Assembly (NCBI GenBank): GCA_017883235.1 | Contig: JADGNY010000049.1 | Span: forward strand, 1-44,179 | Source: Thermoanaerobaculia bacterium | Lineage (GTDB): Bacteria > Acidobacteriota > Thermoanaerobaculia > Gp7-AA8 | Length of the DNA: 44,179 bases | Direction of reading: 5' to 3' | Part shown: one piece after another, positions 7,461 to 15,594 of the stretch | How positions within the stretch are numbered: position 1 is the stretch's first letter | Layout: each line of letters begins with the position of its first letter | The notes under the pieces: model-generated | What the model was told of the DNA's origin: nothing | The model's database searches: none | The model's input: the letters and a program-made list of their open reading frames with translations, nothing else | Program-made: the position numbers and the translations under genes

Positions 7461-9392
7461 GTGCGCGTCCGATCTGTCGTCGCCGGCTTGCTGTGGTGCG
7501 TGCTTGCTCTGCACGTCATCGCGCAGGAGCCGCGTCCCTTGCGATTGTCCGCGGCGACCTTCGATCGTTCCGGTCAGGTCGCTCTCGACTATGCGTGGCG
7601 GTACGGGCCGGGAGACGGGCCGGGACGCGAATCGATCGCGTACGACGACTCGCGCTGGATTCCCGTCAAGCCGGCTCTCGCTTCCGGGGACCTCTCGCCC
7701 GGCAACTGGAGCGGCGTCGGCTGGTTTCGCAGGCACGTGCTCGTCAGTCCCGATCTGCAATCGAAGACGCTGGCGTTGCGGCTGGCGGCGCCCGGGTCCG
7801 CGCGCGTCTACCTCGACGGACGGCTGGTAATGACCATCGGCCAGGCGGACAACGCGCCGCCGGAGATCCAGAGCTTGCGCAGGGACGCGGCGATGATCCG
7901 CCTCAACGGATCGTCTCATCTGCTGGCCGTGCGCTACGTCTATCCGCGCGGAACGCCCCGCGCGGCCCAGGGGATCGGGTTTGTTCTTTCGCTCGCGGAC
8001 CGGCCTGCCGCGAACGAAGTCGCGCATCCCGAGTGGCCGGTGGCGGTGCGCGGCGCCGTGATCGCGCTGCCGATCTTTCTGGCCCTGCTGCATCTGACGC
8101 TGTTCGGGTTCAATCCCCGGGCGCGGGAAAACCTCTTCTACGCGCTGGAGATGCTCACCTTCGCTGGCATCGTCCTGCGCGAATATCGCGACGTCCTGCT
8201 CCCCACCGCGGCCCAGCGCGCCATCGCCGAGCGCGCCAGCAACGCCTTGCCGGTCATGGCCATCCTCTTCGGAGCGTTGACGTACTACGAACTGCGCACC
8301 CGTCCCTGGCCGAAATCGTGGCGCGCCTTCGTCGCCGCGGGGCTCGTTCTGTACGGCGCCTCGCACTTCGACAGCCGCCTCCTCGACTACGGCTGGATGG
8401 TCTACTTCTTCGCGCTGATCGTCGAGATCATTCGTCTCGAGCGCGGCAAGACCATCGTCAAGCGTGAGGGAACGCGTTTCTATCTCATCAGTTTCGCCAT
8501 CTTCGGCATCACCGTCGTGCTCCAGATCCTGGTCAACTTCGGCGTGCTGGAATCCGTGGCCGGGGTACGCGAGGTCTACGTCTTCGGGATCCTGGCCTCG
8601 GCCATCGGCATGTCGCTCTTCCTTGCGCGCACGCTCGGCCAGTCGCGCATTCACGAAGCCGAGAGCCGGAGGAAGACGGAGGAGCTCACGCAAGCGCGCG
8701 ACCTGCAGCTTTCGATGCTTCCCCGCGAGATGCCCGTCATGGCCGGCCTCGATATCGCCGCCGCGACGCAGCCGGCCGCCGAGGTCGGAGGCGACTATTA
8801 CGACGTCCGGCCGGCGGGGGAGGACTCGCTCCTGTTCGCTTTCGGCGACGCCACCGGACATGGATTGGCATCCGGGATCGTCGTCACCGCGGCCAAGGCG
8901 CTGTTCACCTCACTCACGCCGTTGGAATCGCCCGGAATCCTGCTGGCGCAGTGTGACCGGGCCATGGCCGGGATGCATCTCCAAACACTTCGCATGTGCC
9001 TTTCTCTAGCCGTCGTTTCGACGCGCTCCATCACCGTGGCCTCGGCAGCGATGCCGCCGCTGCTCGTTTTCCGCGCCGCGACCGGAGAGATCGAAGAGAT
9101 CGGCGCCGGAGGACTGCCGCTGGGCACCCGGATGCCGTCGCCGCCGCAGGAACAGTCGGCCACGCTCGCGGACGGAGACACGGTGCTGTTCGCCAGCGAC
9201 GGATTCGCCGAGTTGAGCAACGCCGCCGGCCGGCAGCTCGGCTACGACGGCGCCACCGCGGCCTTCCGCCGCTGCGCTCAGGCGCCAACCGCGAGCGAGG
9301 TGATCGAGCGTCTTCTCGCGGAAGCGTCCCACTACCGCGGCGCACATCCGCAGGGCGATGACATTACGTTCGTGGTGGTGAAGGTGAATTGA
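7461..9392 (+). CDS. Membrane-anchored SpoIIE/PP2C-type serine phosphatase
   Basis: A 643-residue sensor phosphatase. It has a signal peptide (1-21), a periplasmic beta-sandwich region (about 25-190, GVGWFRRHVLV), seven or so transmembrane helices (about 195-395), a short coiled linker (about 400-425) and a SpoIIE phosphatase domain (about 425-640). Metal-binding motifs are intact: GGDYYD (Asp445, Asp448), FGDATGHG (Asp463) and GDD (633-634). Such enzymes dephosphorylate anti-anti-sigma factors in partner-switching pathways; no STAS or RsbW-type partner is in the window. The start is a GTG at 7461 with no clear ribosome site, and the frame opens just upstream, so it may be slightly off. The gene is isolated between repeat-rich gaps. 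Confidence 0.88.
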   Translation: MRVRSVVAGLLWCVLALHVIAQEPRPLRLSAATFDRSGQVALDYAWRYGPGDGPGRESIAYDDSRWIPVKPALASGDLSPGNWSGVGWFRRHVLVSPDLQSKTLALRLAAPGSARVYLDGRLVMTIGQADNAPPEIQSLRRDAAMIRLNGSSHLLAVRYVYPRGTPRAAQGIGFVLSLADRPAANEVAHPEWPVAVRGAVIALPIFLALLHLTLFGFNPRARENLFYALEMLTFAGIVLREYRDVLLPTAAQRAIAERASNALPVMAILFGALTYYELRTRPWPKSWRAFVAAGLVLYGASHFDSRLLDYGWMVYFFALIVEIIRLERGKTIVKREGTRFYLISFAIFGITVVLQILVNFGVLESVAGVREVYVFGILASAIGMSLFLARTLGQSRIHEAESRRKTEELTQARDLQLSMLPREMPVMAGLDIAAATQPAAEVGGDYYDVRPAGEDSLLFAFGDATGHGLASGIVVTAAKALFTSLTPLESPGILLAQCDRAMAGMHLQTLRMCLSLAVVSTRSITVASAAMPPLLVFRAATGEIEEIGAGGLPLGTRMPSPPQEQSATLADGDTVLFASDGFAELSNAAGRQLGYDGATAAFRRCAQAPTASEVIERLLAEASHYRGAHPQGDDITFVVVKVN

Positions 9393-9530
9393 AGGCAGAA
9401 GGCAGAAGGCGGAAGGCAGAAGGCAGAAGGCAGAAGGCAGAAGGCGGAAGGGAGAAGGCGGAAGGGAGAAGGCGGAGGGGAGAAGGCAGAAGGCGGAAGG
9501 CGGAAGGCAGAAGGCGGAAGGCAGAAGGTA
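9393..9530 (+). repeat. GGCAGAA/GGCGGAA heptamer tandem repeat
   Basis: About twenty copies of a 7-base purine unit (GGCAGAA, GGCGGAA, GGGAGAA) begin directly after the phosphatase stop codon. The strand is almost pure purine, so H-DNA or slippage is possible. A pyrimidine-rich inverted counterpart lies at about 9965-10010. Confidence 0.9.
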
Positions 9531-10013
9531 TCTTCTGGTTTTTGGTCCTGTCAGCATAGAAATCAGGAGTGGAGGATGCTGCGCTGAGCTCCACTTCACT
9601 GTCATCGTGAGAGGTTGTGAAAAACCTCTGTTGCCCAACGGCCCAATTGTCATCCTGAGAGGTTGTGAAAGAATTCGGTCCCACAACCGAACAATTGTCA
9701 TCCGGAGCCGCTGAGCGAGCGTAGCGAGCGAAGTGCGGCGGAGGACGGCGAAGGATCTCAAGATGCGCGGCATGGGGCAGAAGCGCAGATGGGGTTTGTC
9801 GTTGATCTTCCTCAAACCACAGTTTCGCTCCTGCCCCAGGTGCTGCCACTGGAGATCCTTCGCCGTCCTGCGCCGCTCCTCGCTCGCTACGCTCGCTCAG
9901 CGGCGGAGCCTGCCCTGAGCGCAGCCGAAGGGGCAGGCTCAGGATGACAAATTGAGCGGTTCTAGTTTTCCGCCTTCTGCCTTCTGCCCTCTGCCTCCCG
10001 CCTTCCGTCCCCC
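9531..10013. repeat. Nested inverted-repeat region
   Basis: The main stem pairs 9705-9759 with 9852-9906 with few mismatches (core CGAGCGTAGCGAGCG), with a loop of about 92 bases. Direct copies of TGAGAGGTTGTGAAA occur at about 9608 and 9657. Motifs of the TCATCCTGAG/CTCAGGATGA type occur at both ends. The right edge (about 9965-10013) is rich in CCTTCTG, complementary to the purine repeat at 9393. No gene is supported here; overlapping frames translate only the repeats. Confidence 0.8.
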
Positions 10014-10066
10014 CCTCCCGTGACCTTTTTGTCACCGCCCTCGTCTCACCAATGGAGGGACGAAGA

Positions 10067-10213
10067 ATGCGCGACCGACGGGAAATCAGAACCATCGACG
10101 ACGAGCGTGAGCGGTACCACCGGGCTGGCGCGGCACGGCATCCGAATTCGCCGAGCAGTTCGGGACTGATCCAACCACGTTGTCCCTCGGGTTTCTGCAG
10201 CACAGCGGAATGA
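10067..10213 (+). CDS. Possible 48-residue ORF, unrecognised
   Basis: An ATG at 10067 has GGAGGGA nine bases upstream and opens a 48-residue frame beginning MRDRREIRTIDDERERYH. The good ribosome site and charged start resemble the beginning of a real protein, but the second half is not protein-like. It may be the stub of a gene cut off about 70-100 bases in. I do not recognise it, and coding status is doubtful. Confidence 0.2.
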   Translation: MRDRREIRTIDDERERYHRAGAARHPNSPSSSGLIQPRCPSGFCSTAE

Positions 10214-10276
10214 AGGCGGAGGGATGGCTTCCTCCCCGCTGATCGCGCCCGCCTGTTCCCGCTGCTTCCTCCCTCG

Positions 10277-12346
10277 TCACCGCGCGTGCATCTTCTCTAC
10301 ATCCCAATCCTTTCCGGTGCCGTGGCAGGTGGCGCAGGCTTCGGATAGCGTCGTTCCGCCGAAGGTGGTGGTGTTGAGCCAGGCGTGGGCGGCGGCGTCG
10401 CTGTTGTCGTGGCAGCCGAGGCAGGCGGCGGTGGCGGGACCGTGCGGTGAGAAGTAGTCGCGCGGAGTGTTGACCGACGCGATGCCGGTCTGCAACGGCA
10501 GCGTGTAGGCGCCGGCCGCGTGACACTTCTGGCAGTTGCGGCGATCACCCGGGAAGCGGACCCAATTGAAATTGCTCGCGCTGCCGCTGCCGCCGTAGAT
10601 CGTCCAGTCCTGCGTCAGATTCTCGCCGGTATGAATGCGATGGATGTGGCGCTGGAAGGAAATCGCCTCCGGCGCGCCAGCCGATGCCGGGCGTCCCGCC
10701 GAGTCGTTGTTCGTCGGGTTGTGGCAGATCACGCATTCCTCGGTGTTCCTGCGGTTTCCACCGTGAAGGGCGAGCGTCTCGTGGCACTGGTTGCAATTCG
10801 TCACCACCACGGCCGTCCGGCGCGGCGCCACCGGACCGGTGACGGCGACATATTGGATCGGGTTGAAGGCCGCCTCGCGCACAACGATATCGGCCTTGCC
10901 GTCGCCGCGCTTCAGATTGACGTTGCGGGAGACGTCGGCGCCGATCGTCCATGTGCCGGTCGCGTCGGCCGGAAGACCGGCCGAGAACGTGTAGCTCGTC
11001 GTCCCCGCCGTGGCGTTGTACACGCCGGGAGTCGTTCCGCTGGCCAGGCCGCTCTCGCGCGAGAACGTCGAGTAGCTCTTCGTTGGTCCGCCGAGGATGG
11101 GCGCGAACGTGGCCAGCTTGGTGCCATCGACGGGCGTGCCGTCGCCGTTCTTGATCGCGAAAACCGCGGTCGGCTTCTTGCCTGCGCCGGCATTTGTGAC
11201 GCTCGTGATCGTGGCCGTCAGGCCCGTGAGCTGTTTCGATTTCAACGGATTGATATGCGCTCCCTGGACGGAGGCGTCGAATTCGCCGCCCGTGGCGGCG
11301 TGGCAGCTCGCGCACGCCTTGTCGTCGGCCTGCGCGCCGGCCGGATGGTTTGCGCCGGTGGTGAAATTCACGTCGTCGTGGCACGAGCCGCAGACGTCGC
11401 GGGTCGGCCGCGTGTACCAGACGTCGGCCTCGGCAGCTTTCGGGTCGTGGCAGGTGGTGCAGTTGCGGATGTCCTGGGGAAAGGCGACCGTCGACCAGTC
11501 GCTGCCGGCCACGTATGGTTTGCCGGCCTTGACGCTGGGAAGGGAGCTACCCATGTGAATTTTGTGGAAGAAGACCTTGCCGTTGAACGTGTTGCCGCTG
11601 GTGGCGTCGACCGTGTTCTCGACCGTGTGACACATCATGCAGAGTTTGACTTCGCGGCGGTTGCCGCCGTGCTCGGCGAGAGGGTCATGGCAGCGATTGC
11701 AGGCCACCGCGACGTTGGTCATGCTCCACACCGGCGCGGGCGTGCCGCCGTCCGGCCGAAAGTCCTTGAAGACGTTGTCGGCGAAGTAGTCCTTGCCGAT
11801 GACATCCAGAAGCGTCCGCTTCGCGTATCCGCCGAGGGTCAGCGTCTTGGTGACGTCGAGGCTGGCCGGCATGGCCGTGGCGAAGGTGTACTTGTAGTGG
11901 CCGACCTCGAGGTTGGTCCATGTGCCGCCGGTGTCGACCCACGGTGTGGTCACGCCGTTGCTGGTCCGCGTGGTGAACGAGTGGTAGTAGCGCGTATCGG
12001 CGTTCCACTGCCCGAGGACGAAGGCCGGGGCGATCGGACCGGGGGTCACACTCCCCAGGCGGTCGAGAGGCTGATCGAATTGATCGGTGAGATTGATCTC
12101 GACGACCGGCTTCTGGCCGGGGGCGACGTTGGTCACCGCCAGCAGCGTGAGCTTCACCCCCGGACGGAGGTAGGCGATGCTGGCGTCGCTCAGATAGGCC
12201 TCGATCTGATTCGGCTGGAAGGCCGGCGCTTTCGACGGGGCAGGCGGCGCGGCGGCGCGATGGCGGGCGCTATCGCCGGCCGCAAGCGGCAGGGCCAGTG
12301 TTCCGGCCGCGGCGAGAATGATGAGCATGCGTAATCTGAATTGCAT
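10277..12346 (-). CDS. OmcA/MtrC-type decaheme c-type cytochrome
   Basis: A 689-residue exported cytochrome with ten CxxCH heme sites: CNRCH, CMMCH, CTTCH, CGSCH, CASCH in the first half and CNQCH, CVICH, CQKCH, CLGCH, CATCH in the second. Five plus five hemes with beta-rich segments before each group is the OmcA/MtrC plan, a family that can carry electrons across or outside the cell envelope to minerals or other acceptors. The signal peptide (about 1-23) has no lipobox, so it is not an obvious lipoprotein, unlike Shewanella MtrC. The ATG at 12344-12346 has GGAGG upstream. It is the last gene of the operon, 18 bases after the tetraheme gene. No MtrA/MtrB-type porin is in the window. Confidence 0.92.
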   Translation of the reverse strand: MQFRLRMLIILAAAGTLALPLAAGDSARHRAAAPPAPSKAPAFQPNQIEAYLSDASIAYLRPGVKLTLLAVTNVAPGQKPVVEINLTDQFDQPLDRLGSVTPGPIAPAFVLGQWNADTRYYHSFTTRTSNGVTTPWVDTGGTWTNLEVGHYKYTFATAMPASLDVTKTLTLGGYAKRTLLDVIGKDYFADNVFKDFRPDGGTPAPVWSMTNVAVACNRCHDPLAEHGGNRREVKLCMMCHTVENTVDATSGNTFNGKVFFHKIHMGSSLPSVKAGKPYVAGSDWSTVAFPQDIRNCTTCHDPKAAEADVWYTRPTRDVCGSCHDDVNFTTGANHPAGAQADDKACASCHAATGGEFDASVQGAHINPLKSKQLTGLTATITSVTNAGAGKKPTAVFAIKNGDGTPVDGTKLATFAPILGGPTKSYSTFSRESGLASGTTPGVYNATAGTTSYTFSAGLPADATGTWTIGADVSRNVNLKRGDGKADIVVREAAFNPIQYVAVTGPVAPRRTAVVVTNCNQCHETLALHGGNRRNTEECVICHNPTNNDSAGRPASAGAPEAISFQRHIHRIHTGENLTQDWTIYGGSGSASNFNWVRFPGDRRNCQKCHAAGAYTLPLQTGIASVNTPRDYFSPHGPATAACLGCHDNSDAAAHAWLNTTTFGGTTLSEACATCHGTGKDWDVEKMHAR

Positions 12347-12364
12347 AGCGTACCTCCATCAGTG

Positions 12365-13579
12365 TCAGGGTTTGGTTTTCGCGGCCGGCCTCGCGGCAGG
12401 CTGCTGCCACTCATTGCTCACGAAGCGGATCAGAGCGGCCAGCTCGTCGGCGGAGAATCGCGGCCAGGGGATCTGCCGGTCGTTCATTCGGACCGACATC
12501 GCGGAGGCGTGGTTCCACATGCGGCGGGCGATCTCTTCTTTCGATTGTCCGGCGGTGATGCGCGACAGGGGAGGGCCGATGCCCCCCTCGCCGCGCGGGC
12601 CGTGGCACGACGAGCAGCGCTTCTCGCGATAGACGGTCAGGCCTTGATCGGCCGAGGCATTGTCGGCGTCGTAGCGCGAGACGAAGAGGTAGGCGAACAC
12701 GTCGGCCAGTTCTTCGTCGTGGAAGACCGGCGTGGACATTCCCATCGACTGCATCGCGCCGGACATGGCCGGCCAGTGGTTCCACATGCGGCCGGCGAGC
12801 TGGGTCACGCTGCCCTGGAGCTCGGCGCGGCCGAGGTCCGGGCCGATCGAGCCGCCGCGGCCGAAGACGGCGTGGCAGCGTGAGCATCCTTTGCTTACGA
12901 AGGTCTGTTTTCCTTTGATCGGATCGCCGGCCGATTTGAACGTGCGCGGGGCGCGCCGTTGTCCCTGCCCACGCACGTAGGCGAAGAGATCGAGAATCTC
13001 GTTGCCGCGGAAGGTCGGCACTTCCAGATTGCGCGTGTGCATCATGGCCACCATGGCCGGGCCGTGATTCCAGAGGCGCTGCGCCAGCTGCAGCGGCGGC
13101 GTGCCGCGCGGGAAGGCGTCGAGGCGCGGCCCGGTCCGTCCCCCCTCCTTGCCGATGGCGTGACACTCGATGCAATGCTTCTCGGCAAACAGCGACTTGC
13201 CGCTCTTGGCATCGCCCGGCTCGTCGAAGTAATTGAGGAAGTAGAGGAAGGCCAGAAGGTCTGACAGCTCCGTCCCTTCGAACTGAGGGCGGATCAGGCG
13301 CAACTCCTTCATCTTCTCGTCCATGGTCTGGGCGTGGTTCCACATCGCCGCGACGATTTCGTAGAAGGAGCCTTTGACCGAGCTGCGTCCCAGATCGGGG
13401 CCGATCCTTCCGCCGGCGCCGCGGACGGCGTGACACTCGACGCACTTCTTCGAGACGAACAGCAACTGCCCGCGCGCCGGATCGCCGATGATCCCCGCGG
13501 CGTGGGCCGTGGCGGCGGCCAGAAGGAGGGCGGTGAGGATGACGGCCAGCGCCCCTCGCTCTCGTGGTGCACTACTCAT
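12365..13579 (-). CDS. Tetraheme cytochrome c made of four tandem monoheme modules
   Basis: A 404-residue exported protein with a signal peptide (about 1-28) and four class-I-like cytochrome c modules of about 90-95 residues, with heme sites CVECH, CIECH, CSRCH and CSSCH. Each module repeats the same plan: GxxLFxxKxCxxCH, a Gly-rich GGxxGPxL, a helix with (M/L)WNH and a closing helix before FAY or FLYFL. The modules plainly arose by internal duplication. It overlaps the upstream NrfD-like gene by eight bases, so translation is probably coupled. It is a likely periplasmic electron wire between the quinol-oxidising complex and the decaheme protein (inference from gene order). Confidence 0.9.
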   Translation of the reverse strand: MSSAPRERGALAVILTALLLAAATAHAAGIIGDPARGQLLFVSKKCVECHAVRGAGGRIGPDLGRSSVKGSFYEIVAAMWNHAQTMDEKMKELRLIRPQFEGTELSDLLAFLYFLNYFDEPGDAKSGKSLFAEKHCIECHAIGKEGGRTGPRLDAFPRGTPPLQLAQRLWNHGPAMVAMMHTRNLEVPTFRGNEILDLFAYVRGQGQRRAPRTFKSAGDPIKGKQTFVSKGCSRCHAVFGRGGSIGPDLGRAELQGSVTQLAGRMWNHWPAMSGAMQSMGMSTPVFHDEELADVFAYLFVSRYDADNASADQGLTVYREKRCSSCHGPRGEGGIGPPLSRITAGQSKEEIARRMWNHASAMSVRMNDRQIPWPRFSADELAALIRFVSNEWQQPAARPAAKTKP

Positions 13580-14903
13580 GGGTTGCCTCCGGCAGATAGC
13601 TGAGCACCCGCGAGGTCACCTCACTCACCGAGTGCTCGCGTCCTTCGCGGATCTCCCAGATCGACACGATGGGGAAGAACTTGGTGAAGGTGGCGTACAG
13701 GAGGATGAACATGCTGACGAAGGCCGCGAAGAGCGACCATTCCACCCACGAGGGGACGTAGGAGGGGGCGGCCATGGGGATGCGCGGACTGGAGAGGCTG
13801 GGAACCACGATGAGGAATCGCTCCAGCCACATGCCGATCTGCACGGAAACCGATGCCGCCACCGTCCCCCAGACCCGCGTGCGCGTCCGCCGGTTTGCCA
13901 GCAGCGAGAACGGTACGATGAAGCAGGTCACCACCATCGTCCAGAAGAGCGGCGAGAACTTCCCCTGCGTCTTGGAGAGGAAGACCACCATGTGCATCGG
14001 CTCGCCGCCATAGTACGTGGTCAGGAACTCGGCGAAGGTGAAGTAGAACCAGAGCAGGCTCATCACCAGGAGGAGCAGGCCAAGGTTGTTGAAGTGAATC
14101 GGCTTGAGGTACTCCTCGAGGTGGTAGGCCTTCCGGATGATGGCCATGGCGATGATGATGGCGGCGATGCCGGAGAAGATGGCCCCCACCACGAAGTACG
14201 GACCGAAGATGGTCGAGTGCCACATCGGCTGAACGGTCATGGCGAAGACCCACGAGACCACCGTGTGCACGCTCACTGCGATGGGGATGACGATGACCGC
14301 CATGATGGCGATGGAGCGGTCGAGAAGGCGGCGCTGCCGGTCCGATCCGGTCCACCCGAGCGCCAGAGGGCGATACAACCATCGCCGCGACGGCATGCGG
14401 TCGCGCAGGATGGCGATATCGGGGATCAGCGGCAGAAAGAGATAGATCGTGCTGGCGGTGAGATAGGTGGCCACCGAGGTCACGTCCCACAGCAGCGGGG
14501 AGGTGAAATTGCCGAAGCGGAGAACGTTGAACACGCGGTCCGGGCGCCCGAGGTCGAGGATTACGCAGGCCATGCCGAAGAAGAGCACCAGCACGGTGAT
14601 CACCTCGGCGGCGCGGGTGATGGACCGCCGCCACTCCGCGTGCGCCAGACGGAGGATGGCCGAGATGAGCGTGCCGGCGTGGCTGATGCCGATGAAGAAG
14701 ACGAAGTTGGTGATGTAGAGGCCCCAGAAGACCGGCGAGTTCAGGCCGGTCACGCTCAGGCCGCGGCGAAGCTGCGTCCACCAGGCGAACGCTCCCCAGA
14801 GGCCGATCGCCAGGAGCGTTCCGATGAAGATCCAGAAGCGCGGCTGCGTGGTCTCGATCGGGGCGAGAAGCCGGCTGTCGTCGTTGCCCTCAAACGTCTC
14901 CAC
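13572..14903 (-). CDS. NrfD/PsrC/ActC-like quinol-interacting membrane subunit
   Basis: A 443-residue integral membrane protein with about ten transmembrane helices, matching the 10-TM ActC type of the NrfD family. This subunit binds the quinone/quinol pool and passes electrons to the ferredoxin-like subunit. Family-typical stretches include FFIGISHAGTLISAILRL in helix 2 and MWLERFLIVVPSL in helix 9. The start is a GTG at 14903, chosen because AAGGAG lies seven bases upstream; it overlaps the ferredoxin gene by 14 bases. Its neighbours (ferredoxin, molybdopterin-type subunit, ActA-like pentaheme) fit a Psr- or alternative-complex-III-like assembly. Confidence 0.92.
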   Translation of the reverse strand: METFEGNDDSRLLAPIETTQPRFWIFIGTLLAIGLWGAFAWWTQLRRGLSVTGLNSPVFWGLYITNFVFFIGISHAGTLISAILRLAHAEWRRSITRAAEVITVLVLFFGMACVILDLGRPDRVFNVLRFGNFTSPLLWDVTSVATYLTASTIYLFLPLIPDIAILRDRMPSRRWLYRPLALGWTGSDRQRRLLDRSIAIMAVIVIPIAVSVHTVVSWVFAMTVQPMWHSTIFGPYFVVGAIFSGIAAIIIAMAIIRKAYHLEEYLKPIHFNNLGLLLLVMSLLWFYFTFAEFLTTYYGGEPMHMVVFLSKTQGKFSPLFWTMVVTCFIVPFSLLANRRTRTRVWGTVAASVSVQIGMWLERFLIVVPSLSSPRIPMAAPSYVPSWVEWSLFAAFVSMFILLYATFTKFFPIVSIWEIREGREHSVSEVTSRVLSYLPEATHE

Positions 14904-15591
14904 CGGATTCTCCTTTCGAGAGGTAGATCACTTTCGGTTTGGTTCCCAGCTCTTCGAGGAGCCGGAATGCACGCGGGCCGGCGGCCAGCCGCGCCACCAC
15001 GCTTCGGGGGTCGTCGAGATCGCCGAAGAACATGGCCTCGGCCGGACAGCTCTCCACGCAGGCCGGCAGGTAGTCGCCGTCGCGGAGCGTCCGATCCTCC
15101 ATCCGCGCCTGATCGCGCGCACGCTGCAGGCGGTGATGGCAGAACGAGCATTTCTCCACCACGCCGCGCGGCCGCACCGAGACGTCGGGGCTGAGACCGT
15201 CCTGCATCGGCTGCGGCCACTCCGGTTTTTTCCAGTTGAATTGCCGGACGGTGTACGGACAGGCGGTCGTGCAGTAGCGGCAGCCGATGCAGCGCGCATA
15301 GATCTGCCCGACCAGTCCCTCATGGCCGATGACGGTGGCCGTGGCGGGACAGACCTTCACGCACGGGGGCCGCTCGCAATGCATGCAGGGAATGGGGACG
15401 AGGCGGAGGGAAGGGCGGGTGCCGTGCTCACCCTCGCGGAAGGGAGCGAGACGGATCCAGGAGATGCCGCGGCCACGCTCGGAATCGGCCTGGTCCACGG
15501 GCGGGATGTTGTTCTCCACCTGGCAAGCCACGACGCAGGCCTGGCAAGCGGTGCAGCGGTCGAGATCGATCACCATGCCCCAGCGCGTCAT
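14890..15591 (-). CDS. Four-cluster ferredoxin-like electron-transfer subunit
   Basis: A 233-residue PsrB/HybA/NrfC-type subunit. Sixteen Cys form four cluster sites: CTACQACVVAC (about 13-23), CMHCERPPCVKVC, CIGCRYCTTAC and a split CSFC...CVESC pair, enough for four [4Fe-4S] clusters. It should pass electrons between the NrfD-like membrane subunit and the molybdopterin-type subunit. No signal peptide; export would have to ride on the Tat signal of its partner. In canonical alternative complex III this domain is fused to the MopB domain in ActB; here it is a separate gene three bases after the MopB stop, as in Psr-type enzymes. Confidence 0.93.
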   Translation of the reverse strand: MTRWGMVIDLDRCTACQACVVACQVENNIPPVDQADSERGRGISWIRLAPFREGEHGTRPSLRLVPIPCMHCERPPCVKVCPATATVIGHEGLVGQIYARCIGCRYCTTACPYTVRQFNWKKPEWPQPMQDGLSPDVSVRPRGVVEKCSFCHHRLQRARDQARMEDRTLRDGDYLPACVESCPAEAMFFGDLDDPRSVVARLAAGPRAFRLLEELGTKPKVIYLSKGESGGDV

Positions 15592-15594
15592 GGC

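Noticed and set aside
9364-10203. Minus-strand frame of 279 codons across the repeat block
   Set aside because: The translation is repeated LLPSAFC-like peptide from the heptamer array and hairpins; no ribosome site or domain.
10520-12334. Plus-strand frame of 604 codons opposite the decaheme cytochrome
   Set aside because: No recognisable domain; the opposite strand has ten CxxCH sites, a signal peptide and a ribosome site.
13488-15194. Plus-strand frame of 568 codons opposite the NrfD and ferredoxin genes
   Set aside because: The translation is low-complexity His/Asp/Arg-rich, typical of the antisense of a high-GC gene, while the minus strand codes for clear, motif-complete proteins.
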